A stretch of DNA of 64,000 nt from the NCBI RefSeq assembly GCF_041262165.1, contig NZ_JBGCBY010000009.1, positions 248,001-312,000 on the forward strand. Reading direction: 5' to 3'. The position numbers were made by a program, and so were the translations under genes. Below are positions 17,150-25,138 of the stretch, in pieces (position 1 is the first letter of the stretch; each line of letters starts with the position of its first letter). This DNA is from Streptacidiphilus sp041262165. GTDB taxonomy: Bacteria; Actinomycetota; Actinomycetes; Streptomycetales; Streptomycetaceae. The notes under the pieces are model-generated. The model did no database searches and was not told the DNA's origin. It worked only from the letters and a program-made list of their open reading frames with translations.

Positions 17150-19780
17150 TCACACAAAGCGCCACAGATGGTCGGTGGTCCCGTTGTCGCTCCACTGGGT
17201 GACCTGGGCACCGTCCTGCAGGGACATGCCGCTCACAGCCAGGACCTTGCCGCTGTGCAGGTTGGCGATCTTCGTCCAGCCACCGCCGGCGTCGACCAGC
17301 CGCCACAGGTGGTCCGGGGTGCCGTTGTCCTGGTACTGCTGGACGAAGGCACCGTCAGCGGTGCTCTGGTTGTTGACCGCGAGCACCTTGCCGCTGTTGC
17401 GGTTGGCGATCCGTACCGTGCCGTCGCCGTTGTCGACGATCGCCCACAGGTGGTCGACGGTGCCGTTGTCGCTCCACTGGGTGACGTTGGCGCTGTCGGC
17501 CAGGGACATGCCCGAGACGGCCAGGAGTTTGCCCGAGTTCTGGTTCTGGATGCGGTGCCAGGTGACGGTGTCGGCGGCCGGGGGAAGCAGCAGGGCGAAG
17601 ACGCCGCCGACGACCGGGCGGTCGGCGAAGCCCTGCCGGGCGGCGGTGGGCACGTCGTAGAAGTCGGTGAACGGCACCCGCGTCGCGGTGGCGTTGGCGA
17701 AGTTGTAGACGCCGTTGATGAGCATGTCGCGGGCGCCGGTCTGCGCGGAGAGCCAGGCGGCTGTCCAGATCTCCCAGTCGGCCTTGGTGTAGATGTTGCG
17801 GGGGTCGAGTTGGACGCCGTAGGGCGCGATGGCCTTGGCCTGGTACCAGGCCGCTTCCTGGGCGGCGACGCCGGTGGGGATCAGGTTCAGCCCCAGCAGC
17901 CGGTCGGGGAACCCGTTGTACTTCAGGGACCAGGTGCCGTCCTGGTCGTAGGCGAGCTTTTGATGGGTCCCGGAGGAGTCCTGGGACTTGCTCACCCACT
18001 GGCTGATGTACCCGAAGGCGAGCGAGCGGTAGTGGCCGGAGTCAGCTGTGTTGCCTGCGGCGGCCGCGATGACGCTCATCGCGCCGATGCCGACCATGCC
18101 CTTGAGGGCGAGGTTGGTGCTGTGGGCGATCTCCCCGTTGAAGTCGTCGGTCGTGTTCTGGTAGACGGGGTCCAGGGTGTTGGCGACCAGGTACTCCGCC
18201 CATTGCCGCAGGAGAGGGTAGTGGGCCTGGGCGAAGGCGGTGCCGCCCGCCGAGGGCAGCCGCTGGACCAGGGCTGCCACCATGATCAGCATGTTGCCCG
18301 TCTCCTCGACGGGCATGGCCTCCGTGTCGGCGCTGGGCGGACCGGACGCGTTGGGGTAGTGCCAGCCCATGTCGTGCTGCGCGAAGGGCTCGCTGGCGGG
18401 CCGGTTGGTGTCCGCGGGGTACTGCAGCAACGGCTCCAGCAGCAGTTGCAGGTAGGCGGGCGAGAGGTAGAGGTAGGCCGGGAACGCGGGGTAGGTGACG
18501 TCCACCGTGGAGACGTTGCCGTCCGAGGAGATCTCCTTGAGGAACACCCACGGGGCCCCGTTCCGGTTCACCAGTTCGGTGCCGGCGACGGCCTGACGCA
18601 GTGCCAGTACGCACAGCGCCGCGTAGTTCGGGCCGGCCGCGCCACCGGCTGCCGTGGCCGCGTTCTGGATCTGCTGGTCCAGCGCGGTCGCCGCACTCAG
18701 CGCACCGGGGTAGTCGCTGAAGAACCAGTCCAGCATGCCGGGCCAGGAGCTCCAGTAGTTGGTCCACCAGGCGGGGAGGTTGGTGCCGAGGTAGCTGACC
18801 GCAGGGCTCCGTACGTGCCCGACCGCGATCTGGAACTGCGCCGAGGCGGCGCCGGCGGTGACCGTGCCCAGGTTGCGGTTCAGGCCCAGGACGGGCCAGG
18901 CGTTGTCGATGGCCCGGGGCGGCCCGCTGTCGGCGGTGTTCGCGAGCGCGCCCTGGCCCACCGTCGCGCCGCGTACCACGGTGTCCTGGCCGATCTGCCA
19001 GCTGAGTCCGCTCGCGCTCGGCGTCGCGAACACCACGGTTCCCCAGGATGCCTGGTCCCCGTACTCGGACAGCACGGTGGGGCTGTTCGGGGTGAAGCTC
19101 AGCGCGAGGCTCCCCGCAGGGGTCGTCGTCTTCGACCAGGTGACCAGTTGGCTGTCGTCGCCGTGCGCCCACTCGGCGGAGATGTCCAGGTGCAGATCCA
19201 CCGTGTGGGAGCCGCCGTCGGCGCTGGCGGCCTGCATGGTGACATAGCTGAACGGCAGGCACTGGCGCTGCAGATTTCCCAGGTCCACCGGAGAGAAGAA
19301 GGTGACCGTCAGGGTGACCCCGCCCCCGCTGAGGGTGTAAATCGAACGGGTGGCGGTGACCTGCAGCGATACCTGCGTCATGGTGTTGGGCACGACCGCG
19401 CTGGACGGTGCTCCGGCGAAGGTGTAGCTCGCGCCGTCGATCCGGGCGATCCCGCAGAACGCCGTGGTCCGCCCGTTCCAGAACGATGCCCACGTGCCGG
19501 TCAGCGTGTCCGAAGCCTGCCAGACGCTCAGGTACGGAGAGCGGACCGCCAGCGGCGTGGCTGGAGGGCGAAGCGGGCTGAACGTACTGGCGGCCGGAAC
19601 GGCGCTGGTCCGGGTGGCCGCCCGGGCGGAAGAGGGCAGGACGCCTGCCGCACCAGCAGTCAGCGCGGTCAGGGCGGTCCAGCGCAACAGGTCGCGACGC
19701 GAGGCGGTGCGGCAGGGGTCCGCCGGCTCGGCCGGTGGCCAGTGGGAGGAGTGCGGCTCGTGCGGTAAGGGGGAGGACAT
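17150..19780 (-). CDS. Tat-exported 'glutaminase A-like' protein with C-terminal ricin-type lectin
   Basis: An 876-residue paralogue of the protein at 5830-8055. The start at 19780 has AGGAAGG upstream. The Tat signal is SRRDLLRW plus a hydrophobic stretch ending in ARA. DUF5127, DUF4965 and DUF1793-like parts fill about 100-735, sharing blocks such as FLKEISSDGNVSTVDVTYPA and PVEETGNML with the paralogue. The last 130 residues are a beta-trefoil of three repeats, each with the pattern NSGKxLAV...VTQWSDNGTxDHLW, a ricin-B carbohydrate-binding module. A sugar-binding tail points to polysaccharide as the target rather than free glutamine. An AACGTT operator lies about 205 nt upstream. Confidence 0.88.
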   Translation of the reverse strand: MSSPLPHEPHSSHWPPAEPADPCRTASRRDLLRWTALTALTAGAAGVLPSSARAATRTSAVPAASTFSPLRPPATPLAVRSPYLSVWQASDTLTGTWASFWNGRTTAFCGIARIDGASYTFAGAPSSAVVPNTMTQVSLQVTATRSIYTLSGGGVTLTVTFFSPVDLGNLQRQCLPFSYVTMQAASADGGSHTVDLHLDISAEWAHGDDSQLVTWSKTTTPAGSLALSFTPNSPTVLSEYGDQASWGTVVFATPSASGLSWQIGQDTVVRGATVGQGALANTADSGPPRAIDNAWPVLGLNRNLGTVTAGAASAQFQIAVGHVRSPAVSYLGTNLPAWWTNYWSSWPGMLDWFFSDYPGALSAATALDQQIQNAATAAGGAAGPNYAALCVLALRQAVAGTELVNRNGAPWVFLKEISSDGNVSTVDVTYPAFPAYLYLSPAYLQLLLEPLLQYPADTNRPASEPFAQHDMGWHYPNASGPPSADTEAMPVEETGNMLIMVAALVQRLPSAGGTAFAQAHYPLLRQWAEYLVANTLDPVYQNTTDDFNGEIAHSTNLALKGMVGIGAMSVIAAAAGNTADSGHYRSLAFGYISQWVSKSQDSSGTHQKLAYDQDGTWSLKYNGFPDRLLGLNLIPTGVAAQEAAWYQAKAIAPYGVQLDPRNIYTKADWEIWTAAWLSAQTGARDMLINGVYNFANATATRVPFTDFYDVPTAARQGFADRPVVGGVFALLLPPAADTVTWHRIQNQNSGKLLAVSGMSLADSANVTQWSDNGTVDHLWAIVDNGDGTVRIANRNSGKVLAVNNQSTADGAFVQQYQDNGTPDHLWRLVDAGGGWTKIANLHSGKVLAVSGMSLQDGAQVTQWSDNGTTDHLWRFV

Positions 19781-19922
19781 GGGTGGCCTTCCTCGCTGGG
19801 CAGGGCGGCGGCTGGGTGGGGGGCGTCGATGGAGGTGTGGGGAGCGCGGATCACAGGGTGCAGCGCATGCTGCCTGAGCTGCGCGGCCGCAGCACGGGGC
19901 GTGGCGGCTGTGGGCACGGGGC

Positions 19923-19988
19923 CACTCGGGCTACTCGGGCACTCGGGCTACTCGGGTACTCGGGCTACTCGGGTACTCGGGCTACTAC
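19923..19988 (+). repeat. 17-bp tandem repeat abutting an operator
   Basis: The unit CACTCGGGCTACTCGGG occurs at 19923-19939 and 19940-19956, with TACTCGGGCTACTCGGG at 19957-19973 and a partial copy that runs into the TACAACGTTGTA palindrome at 19986. Confidence 0.85.
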
Positions 19989-19997
19989 AACGTTGTA
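19986..19997. promoter_or_regulatory. Perfect LacI-type operator TACAACGTTGTA
   Basis: A perfect 12-bp palindrome, the most symmetric of the four AACGTT sites in the window, upstream of the lectin-tailed exported enzyme. Confidence 0.7.
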
Positions 19998-20008
19998 ATG
20001 GCTCGTCC

Positions 20009-20040
20009 ATATTGAGGCACCCGTACCGACGGACCGTCAA
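20009..20040 (-). promoter_or_regulatory. Promoter-like boxes upstream of the lectin-tailed enzyme
   Basis: On the minus strand TTGACG (complement of 20035-20040) and CAATAT (complement of 20009-20014) are separated by 20 bp, slightly long. The operator would lie just after the start of transcription, the same geometry as at 8606. Confidence 0.35.
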
Positions 20041-20733
20041 GATGCGTGCAGCAAACGGGCTCACCAGGGTGATGTGCGGCGAGGTCGCCCAGGGCCGCCC
20101 CGAGCACCCGGTTGCCGCTGCCGAACGCGTCGCTCGACCGGCCCACCGCGCGGCGACACGCGCGGAGCCCACCGGCATCACACACCTGACGGCCCGTCTT
20201 GCGCATCCTTGTCACATGCCCCGAGGACGCCGAATCCGCCGCCGCGCCAGGAACCTGACCCCGCAGCCGGCCGCCCCCATCGCTGCGTTCGGAGAGGAGC
20301 CGGCCCCCGAGGACCTGGTCCCCGATGTATTCCCCGCACCGGTCGACCCCGCGCCCCTTGCCGCCGCGCCCACCGACTCCCCCTGCTGCCAGCCCCAGCG
20401 GGAGCGGCACCTGCAAGGCGACACAGTGGTGATCCTGACTACCCACCAGCCCCGGTGCCCGGTCTGGTCAGCCCGCTGATGTCCATCGTCGGCAACCGGC
20501 AACGTGAGACCGTCCTCCACGTCGCCTGTCAGGGGCAGCCTCCCTCGCACCGCCTCGTCTGACGCCGGGCTGCCTGCTGCGGTCGAGCCACCATCGCCCG
20601 GATCGAGGACAGACGCAGTGAACCACCGCACGCCACATCCCATGGGCTCCGCCGCGCAGCGGCGCACCGCGCCTGGCAGAGCGGCCGTCGCCACCGACGA
20701 GGGCGCTCACCGCCGGATGTCGGGAGGGACGTC

Positions 20734-21471
20734 GTGACGACCCCGCTTCCCGGTCCACTGGCCACTCTGGCCCCGCTGCTGCAGCACTGGGGCTATGCCG
20801 CAGTGGGTCTCCTGGTCTTCCTGGACAACGCCCTGGTGCCCGTGCCGGGCCAGACCATCCTGATCGCCGCCTCCGTGTATGCCGGAGCGGGGCGCCTGAA
20901 CATTGTCGTCGTGGCCCTGGTCGCACTGGTGGCCGCGACGGCCGGCGGCGTGGCCGGCTACCTGATCGGACGCACCGGCGGCCGCGCCTTCATCCATCGC
21001 TTCGGCCGATACGTGTTGCTGCCGCCGGACCGATTCGCCAAGGCCGAGGACTTCTTCACCCGCAACGGCGCAAAGGTCGTCACCTTCGCCCGCTTCCTCG
21101 ACGTCCTGCGCCAGACCGGCGGCGCGCTGGCCGGCACCACCGACATGCCCTGGCGCCGCTTCGCCGTCTACAACGCCCTGGGCGCCGCCCTGTGGGTCGG
21201 CACCTGGTCGGCCCTGGGATACGCCGCAGGCTCGAACATCGGCCCGATCTACGCCCAGGTCACCCGCTACCAGCTGTACGTGCTCGCCGCCCTGGCCGCA
21301 CTGGCCCTCGCCCTGGCCGTCCGTCACCTGGCACGCCGCCGACGCCGCGCCCAGCACGATGACCTTCCGTCAGCGTCGGGGCCCGGGGTCCCCGAGGACT
21401 CCACCGACCAGGCCGATCAGAGCCCGCCCGGCGAACCCAACACACCCACTCCCCCGACGAACGGCGACTGA
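20734..21471 (+). CDS. DedA-family membrane protein
   Basis: A 245-residue DedA (VTT-domain) protein, starting at GTG 20734 after GGGAGGGA. It shows an early helix with FLDNALVPVPGQTILI, then GGVAGYLIGRTGG, FTRNGAKVVTFARFLDVLRQTGGALAG (the conserved Phe-x-Arg and Gly segments) and a hydrophobic helix before a charged, Pro-rich cytoplasmic tail. Family members act in lipid or undecaprenyl-phosphate flipping and membrane homeostasis. It appears to be a single-gene unit. Confidence 0.9.
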   Translation: MTTPLPGPLATLAPLLQHWGYAAVGLLVFLDNALVPVPGQTILIAASVYAGAGRLNIVVVALVALVAATAGGVAGYLIGRTGGRAFIHRFGRYVLLPPDRFAKAEDFFTRNGAKVVTFARFLDVLRQTGGALAGTTDMPWRRFAVYNALGAALWVGTWSALGYAAGSNIGPIYAQVTRYQLYVLAALAALALALAVRHLARRRRRAQHDDLPSASGPGVPEDSTDQADQSPPGEPNTPTPPTNGD

Positions 21472-21620
21472 CAACCAACTCGTTCGGCGGGTCCGCCCTG
21501 TGCTGGCCCACTGGAGACGCTCGGCCGGCCTGGGCACGGGTGCCTTCGGATCGCCCGGGCGTCCGCGGATCCGGGCGTCCGCGGATTCGGCCGACCTGCC
21601 GGTAGCGGCCCTCCCGCCGC

Positions 21621-21674
21621 ACTTTGCCGCTGAGGGAAAATCCCACCTCGCGGAGGGGAGATTCGCGGCAAAGT
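21621..21674. repeat. 10-bp inverted repeat with 34-nt loop
   Basis: ACTTTGCCGC at 21621-21630 pairs with GCGGCAAAGT at 21665-21674; smaller stems lie inside. It lies between the DedA stop and the TetR operators and may act as a terminator for dedA. Confidence 0.5.
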
Positions 21675-21676
21675 AG

Positions 21677-21714
21677 CGGTACATTGGTACCGTAAGTTAG
21701 CAGTACATCTGTAC
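21677..21714. promoter_or_regulatory. Two tandem palindromic operators upstream of tetR
   Basis: CGGTACATTGGTACCG at 21677-21692 and GTACATCTGTAC at 21703-21714 are variants of one palindrome (GTAC-N4-GTAC) whose centres are 24 bp apart. They end 21 bp before the tetR start and are the obvious autoregulatory site. Confidence 0.7.
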
Positions 21715-21735
21715 CGGATAGATCAAGGAGGGACG

Positions 21736-22344
21736 ATGACCAAGGCGGCTGACGGGCGTCTCGCGCGCGGCGAAGCCCGCAAGACACTGCTGCTGGACGC
21801 CGCCGTCCGCATCGTCGGCGAACAAGGGGCGGGCGCGCTCACGCACCGCGCCGTCGCCGCCGGTGCCGCCGTGTCGCTCGCCTCCGTCACCTACCACTAC
21901 CCCTCGATCGATGACCTGCGCCAGGCGACCTTCGAACACGCCGGGTCAAGGATCGGACTGGAGTTCCTCGCTCTCGTCACCCGTACCGCTTCGCAACCCG
22001 ACGCCCTGCCGGAGTTGTGCGGGGACTTCACCGCGCATCTGGTCGCCGATCGGCGCACCGACGCGATCGCCGTCTTCGAGATGATCCTCGCGGCCGGCCA
22101 CGATCCGGAACTCGGTCCGGTCAAGCGACTCCTGGACCAGCGGCTCGCCCGCCTCCTGGAGCCCTATGTCGGCTCGGAAGCCGCGGCGCTGACCGTGACC
22201 GCCGCGATGCAGGGCCTCGTGCTCACCGCCCTCGCGCCCGACCCGGCGCGTGATCCGCAATGGCTGCGCGGCGCGGTGAGCGATCTCATCCGCCGCTACC
22301 GTGCCACCCCTCGACCCGGAGATTCCTCATGGACCCGTTCTTGA
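21736..22344 (+). CDS. TetR-family regulator
   Basis: A 202-residue TetR repressor starting at ATG 21736 after AAGGAGGG. The N-terminal helix-turn-helix reads RKTLLLDAAVRIVGEQGAGA...THRAVAAGAAVSLASVTYHYPSIDDL, the rest is the helical ligand domain. Its 3' end overlaps the start of the membrane protein gene by 16 bp, so the two are one transcript, and the repressor probably controls both through the palindromes just upstream. Confidence 0.92.
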   Translation: MTKAADGRLARGEARKTLLLDAAVRIVGEQGAGALTHRAVAAGAAVSLASVTYHYPSIDDLRQATFEHAGSRIGLEFLALVTRTASQPDALPELCGDFTAHLVADRRTDAIAVFEMILAAGHDPELGPVKRLLDQRLARLLEPYVGSEAAALTVTAAMQGLVLTALAPDPARDPQWLRGAVSDLIRRYRATPRPGDSSWTRS

Positions 22345-23015
22345 CCGCCGTCAGCGGCATAGCCTGGACGATCGTCTACATCAGCGCGATCAGGATCGGG
22401 TTCCGCGACCGGACCTATGCGATACCCATGGCCGCGCTGGGCCTCAACTTCGCCTGGGAGTCCACCTACGCGGTACACGACCTGCTGGGCGGCCTGTCGC
22501 CGCAGGGCGTGGTCAACCTCGCCTGGGCACTGGCGGACCTCGTCATCGTGTACACCTTCTTCGCCTTCGGCCGCGCCGAGTTCCCGCGCTTCGTGTCGCG
22601 GCCCCTCTTCACCGCCTGGGGCGTGCTGCTGTTCGTCACGTCCTATGCGGTGCAGTGGCTGTTCATCGCGCAGTTCGGCACAAACGAGGGCGCCCGTTAC
22701 TCGGCCTTCCTGCAGAACCTGCTGATGTCGGTCCTGTTCATCGCGATGCTCATCGCGCGGCGGAGCCTGCGCGGGCAGACCCTCACCATCGCCGTCGCGA
22801 AATGGCTCGGTACCCTTGCGCCCACCATCTTGATCGGCGTGCTCGACCACTCGGCCTTCGTTCTCGGCATCGGCGTCCTCTGCAGCGTGTTCGACCTCCT
22901 CTACATCGGCCTCGTGCTCTGGGCGAAGACCCACCCGGACGCACTCGCCACCGCCGCTACGCCCAGCCCGGAACCCCAGCCCGAGCCGCTGCCGCACTCG
23001 TCCGTCACGGCCTGA
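22329..23015 (+). CDS. Polytopic membrane protein resembling PaxB/Pyr4-type terpene cyclases
   Basis: A 228-residue protein with about seven hydrophobic helices, starting at ATG 22329 behind GGAG. The N-terminal half reads GFRDRTYAIPMAALGLNFAW followed by Glu, then NLAWALADLVIVYTFFAFGR. This matches the layout I know from the fungal meroterpenoid cyclases Pyr4/PaxB and their actinobacterial relatives, in which the Glu after NxxW and an Asp in the next helix are catalytic. Both acids are present. The C-terminal 25 residues are a Pro/Glu-rich tail. No prenyltransferase or oxidase gene is adjacent, so a biosynthetic role is unproven. A general small membrane protein is the alternative. Confidence 0.6.
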   Translation: MDPFLTAVSGIAWTIVYISAIRIGFRDRTYAIPMAALGLNFAWESTYAVHDLLGGLSPQGVVNLAWALADLVIVYTFFAFGRAEFPRFVSRPLFTAWGVLLFVTSYAVQWLFIAQFGTNEGARYSAFLQNLLMSVLFIAMLIARRSLRGQTLTIAVAKWLGTLAPTILIGVLDHSAFVLGIGVLCSVFDLLYIGLVLWAKTHPDALATAATPSPEPQPEPLPHSSVTA

Positions 23016-23137
23016 CCCCAGCGGGCAGCCGGCCGAACTCGACGAGTTCGGTATCGAAGTCGGCGCATACGGCGCGCATGATGTCTTCGCGTCGCTTGAG
23101 GATCTCGTCGGTGAACGGTCCGCGCCGGTACTTGAGT
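23005..23137 (-). pseudogene. IS200/IS605-type TnpA fragment
   Basis: On the minus strand the frame reads KYRRGPFTDEILKRREDIMR and then ADFDTELVEF before ending. This is the segment after the first beta strand of Y1 transposases of the IS200 group (typically VTKYRRG.FT.E.L...). A one-base insertion separates it from a preceding VT. The catalytic HUH and Tyr parts are absent. It overlaps the last 11 bp of the membrane protein gene. Confidence 0.65.
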
Positions 23138-23194
23138 CACACGCCCCGCGATCGCACGAACCGGATCGATCCCACCCCAAGCAACCCCTGTGCG

Positions 23195-23959
23195 CTACTG
23201 GCTCACCCGCTCGACCAGGAAATCCTCCCAGGTCCGCTTGCCCTCAAGCACCCCATCGAGAGACAGGTTGTCGGCGGCCCGGTAGGCGCGGCCTACCTTT
23301 CCGGGCATCCGGACCGGCAGCATCGGGCGGCGCTTGCCGCGCGCGCCCAGGTATCCGCGGGCCAGGTCCGCCATCGTGTAGACCGTCGGCCCCACCAGGT
23401 CCGGCACCAGGCCTGCTGGCTGGCCGAGCGTCAGTTCCACGAGCCGGGCCGCCACGTCTCGCGAGTCGACCGGCTGGAACCGCAGGCCGCCCGGGCAGGG
23501 CACCACCGGCATCTTCGCCATCTTCCCCACCGTGTCCAGGACCAGGTCGTGGAACTGGGCGGCACGCAACGTCGTCCATGGAATGCCGCACTCTGCTATG
23601 GCGCGCTCCGCACCCAACTTGGCCCGGAACCAATCGATCGGCATCGTGTCCGCCCCGATCACCGAGATGTACACGATGTGCTTCACCCCGGCTCGCGCCG
23701 CGGCCTCCACCAGGTTCCCGGTGGCCCGGTCGTCACCCTTGGGGCCGCCCGCGAGGTGCAGCACGGTCTCGACTCCGGCCACCGCCGACTCGACCCCCTC
23801 GCCGCTGAGCAGGTCAGCGGTCACGTACTCGACGCTCTCTGCGGACTCGCGGCGGTGCCGGCTGAGGACCCGTACGTTGCGCCCGGCCTCGCGCAGCAGC
23901 GAGACAACATGCCCTCCCAGGGTGCCCGTACCACCGGTGACCAGGATCGTTGACGTCAT
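23195..23959 (-). CDS. NmrA-like NAD(P)-binding oxidoreductase
   Basis: A 254-residue atypical short-chain dehydrogenase with the nucleotide-binding motif TILVTGGTGTLGGHVV at the N-terminus, then VLHLAGG and VYISVIGAD. The usual YxxxK pair is not evident, as in NmrA-type proteins. It starts at ATG 23959 and is divergent from an ECF41-like sigma gene. ECF41 sigma factors are typically next to an NAD-dependent oxidoreductase or carboxymuconolactone-decarboxylase gene that they control, so this is the likely target gene. Confidence 0.9.
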   Translation of the reverse strand: MTSTILVTGGTGTLGGHVVSLLREAGRNVRVLSRHRRESAESVEYVTADLLSGEGVESAVAGVETVLHLAGGPKGDDRATGNLVEAAARAGVKHIVYISVIGADTMPIDWFRAKLGAERAIAECGIPWTTLRAAQFHDLVLDTVGKMAKMPVVPCPGGLRFQPVDSRDVAARLVELTLGQPAGLVPDLVGPTVYTMADLARGYLGARGKRRPMLPVRMPGKVGRAYRAADNLSLDGVLEGKRTWEDFLVERVSQ

Positions 23960-24041
23960 GACTTCTCTCCTCATTCGCACGGTACGGGAGCCTGCCCCCC
24001 GGTACGTTCAACTCGATCTTGCGTATCTGCTTCTGCTGCTA

Positions 24042-24069
24042 TGACCCCCGGCAACCAAGGAATGTGACA
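24042..24069 (-). promoter_or_regulatory. Candidate ECF41-type promoter of the oxidoreductase
   Basis: On the minus strand TGTCACA (complement of 24063-24069) is followed after 16 bp by GGTCA (complement of 24042-24046). As I recall it the ECF41 consensus is TGTCACA-N16-CGTC, so only one base differs. It would drive the gene starting at 23959. Confidence 0.5.
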
Positions 24070-24071
24070 GC

Positions 24072-24950
24072 GTGACCGATCACGACCGGCTGACAGCGCG
24101 TTTCGAGGAACGGCGTCCCCAACTGCGGGCAGTCGCCTATCGGATGCTCGGCTCGCTCAGCGAGGCCGACGACGCCCTGCAGGACGCCTGGCTGCGCATC
24201 GATCGCGCCGACACCGGCAACGTTGAGAACTTCGGCGGGTGGCTGACCACAGTGGTCGCGCGCGTGTGCCTCAACATGCTGCGCTCACGCGAGAATCGGC
24301 GCGAGGACCCGCTCGACGTGTCTGACCCGGTCCTTGACCACGGGTCCGGGGCCGACCCCGAGCAGGAGGCGTTGATGGCCGACTCGGTGGGCCTTGCGCT
24401 CCTTGTCGTGCTCGACAGGCTGGCACCCTCGGAGCGACTCGCCTTCGTGCTGCACGACATGTTCGCCGTGCCCTTCGACGAGATCGCCCCGGTGATCGAG
24501 AAGACCCCGGCCGCGACGAGGCAACTCGCGAGCCGCGCCCGCCGCCGGGTAAGAGGAGGCACGCCGGTGCCCGACGCCGATCTGGCCCGCCGGCGTCGAG
24601 TCGTCGACGCCTTCCTGGCCGCCACCCGCGGCGGCGACTTCGACGCGCTGGTCACACTGCTCCACCCCGACGTGGTCCTGCGAGCCGACAAGTGGGTCGT
24701 CCCCACCCCCGAACCCATCTGCGTCAGCGGCGCCCACCCAGTGGCCAAGGGCGCGATGGCCGCCATGCAACGGGCCCAGTCCACCCAACCGGCACTGATC
24801 AACGGAGCGGTCGGGCTCGCGATGGCCCCGCTCGGACGACTGTTCCTGGTCCTGACCTTCACCATCACAGATGGCCTGATCACCGAAATCGACGTGATCG
24901 CGGAACCGGGCCGCCTCTGCCAACTCGAACTCGCCGTCCTCGACGACTGA
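24072..24950 (+). CDS. ECF sigma factor of the ECF41/SigJ type with C-terminal SnoaL-like domain
   Basis: A 292-residue sigma factor starting at GTG 24072. Region 2 includes AYRMLGSLSEADDALQDAWLR and GWLTTVVARVCLNMLRSR; region 4 spans about 105-160 (LAPSERLAFVLHDMFAVPFD). The last 120 residues are a SnoaL-like fold with FLAATRGGDFDALVTLLHPD and DKWVV, which in ECF41 factors modulates activity instead of a separate anti-sigma factor. The family regulates the neighbouring oxidoreductase gene in studied cases. Confidence 0.92.
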   Translation: MTDHDRLTARFEERRPQLRAVAYRMLGSLSEADDALQDAWLRIDRADTGNVENFGGWLTTVVARVCLNMLRSRENRREDPLDVSDPVLDHGSGADPEQEALMADSVGLALLVVLDRLAPSERLAFVLHDMFAVPFDEIAPVIEKTPAATRQLASRARRRVRGGTPVPDADLARRRRVVDAFLAATRGGDFDALVTLLHPDVVLRADKWVVPTPEPICVSGAHPVAKGAMAAMQRAQSTQPALINGAVGLAMAPLGRLFLVLTFTITDGLITEIDVIAEPGRLCQLELAVLDD

Positions 24951-25138
24951 TCGCCCAAGCCGGGTACGGCGGTGGACAGCGTCACCTGCTCGATGAGACA
25001 GGACAGCTGAGGGCGAAGCCCCGTGGATCGCGGGGCGTGAGTCACGCGTCCCAGCCACCCCGTAGGTGGCTCAGACGGAGGAGGCCACGCAGCGGCCAGC
25101 AGCGCCCTACCTCCAAGCCCAGTCGTTTGCGGCTGGGT

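Larger units (their letters stand above)
19781..20733. other. Long region upstream of the exported enzyme, no confident gene
   Basis: It holds a 17-bp tandem repeat, an operator and a promoter-like pair up to about 20040. From there to the DedA gene I see no gene I can support. A frame from ATG 20217 to 20479 (87 codons, Pro-rich) lacks a ribosome site and is probably chance. Confidence 0.4.

Noticed and set aside
17144..19768. 874-codon plus-strand frame
   Set aside because: Exact antisense shadow of the exported enzyme, rich in Gly, Val, Arg and His as expected of a shadow.
20217..20479. 87-codon frame on the plus strand
   Set aside because: No ribosome site, Pro/Arg-rich composition typical of chance frames in GC-rich DNA, and no recognisable family.
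24217..24226. Another AACGTT in the sigma gene
   Set aside because: It lies inside the coding sequence, lacks the CA/TG flanks and has no promoter context, so it is probably chance.
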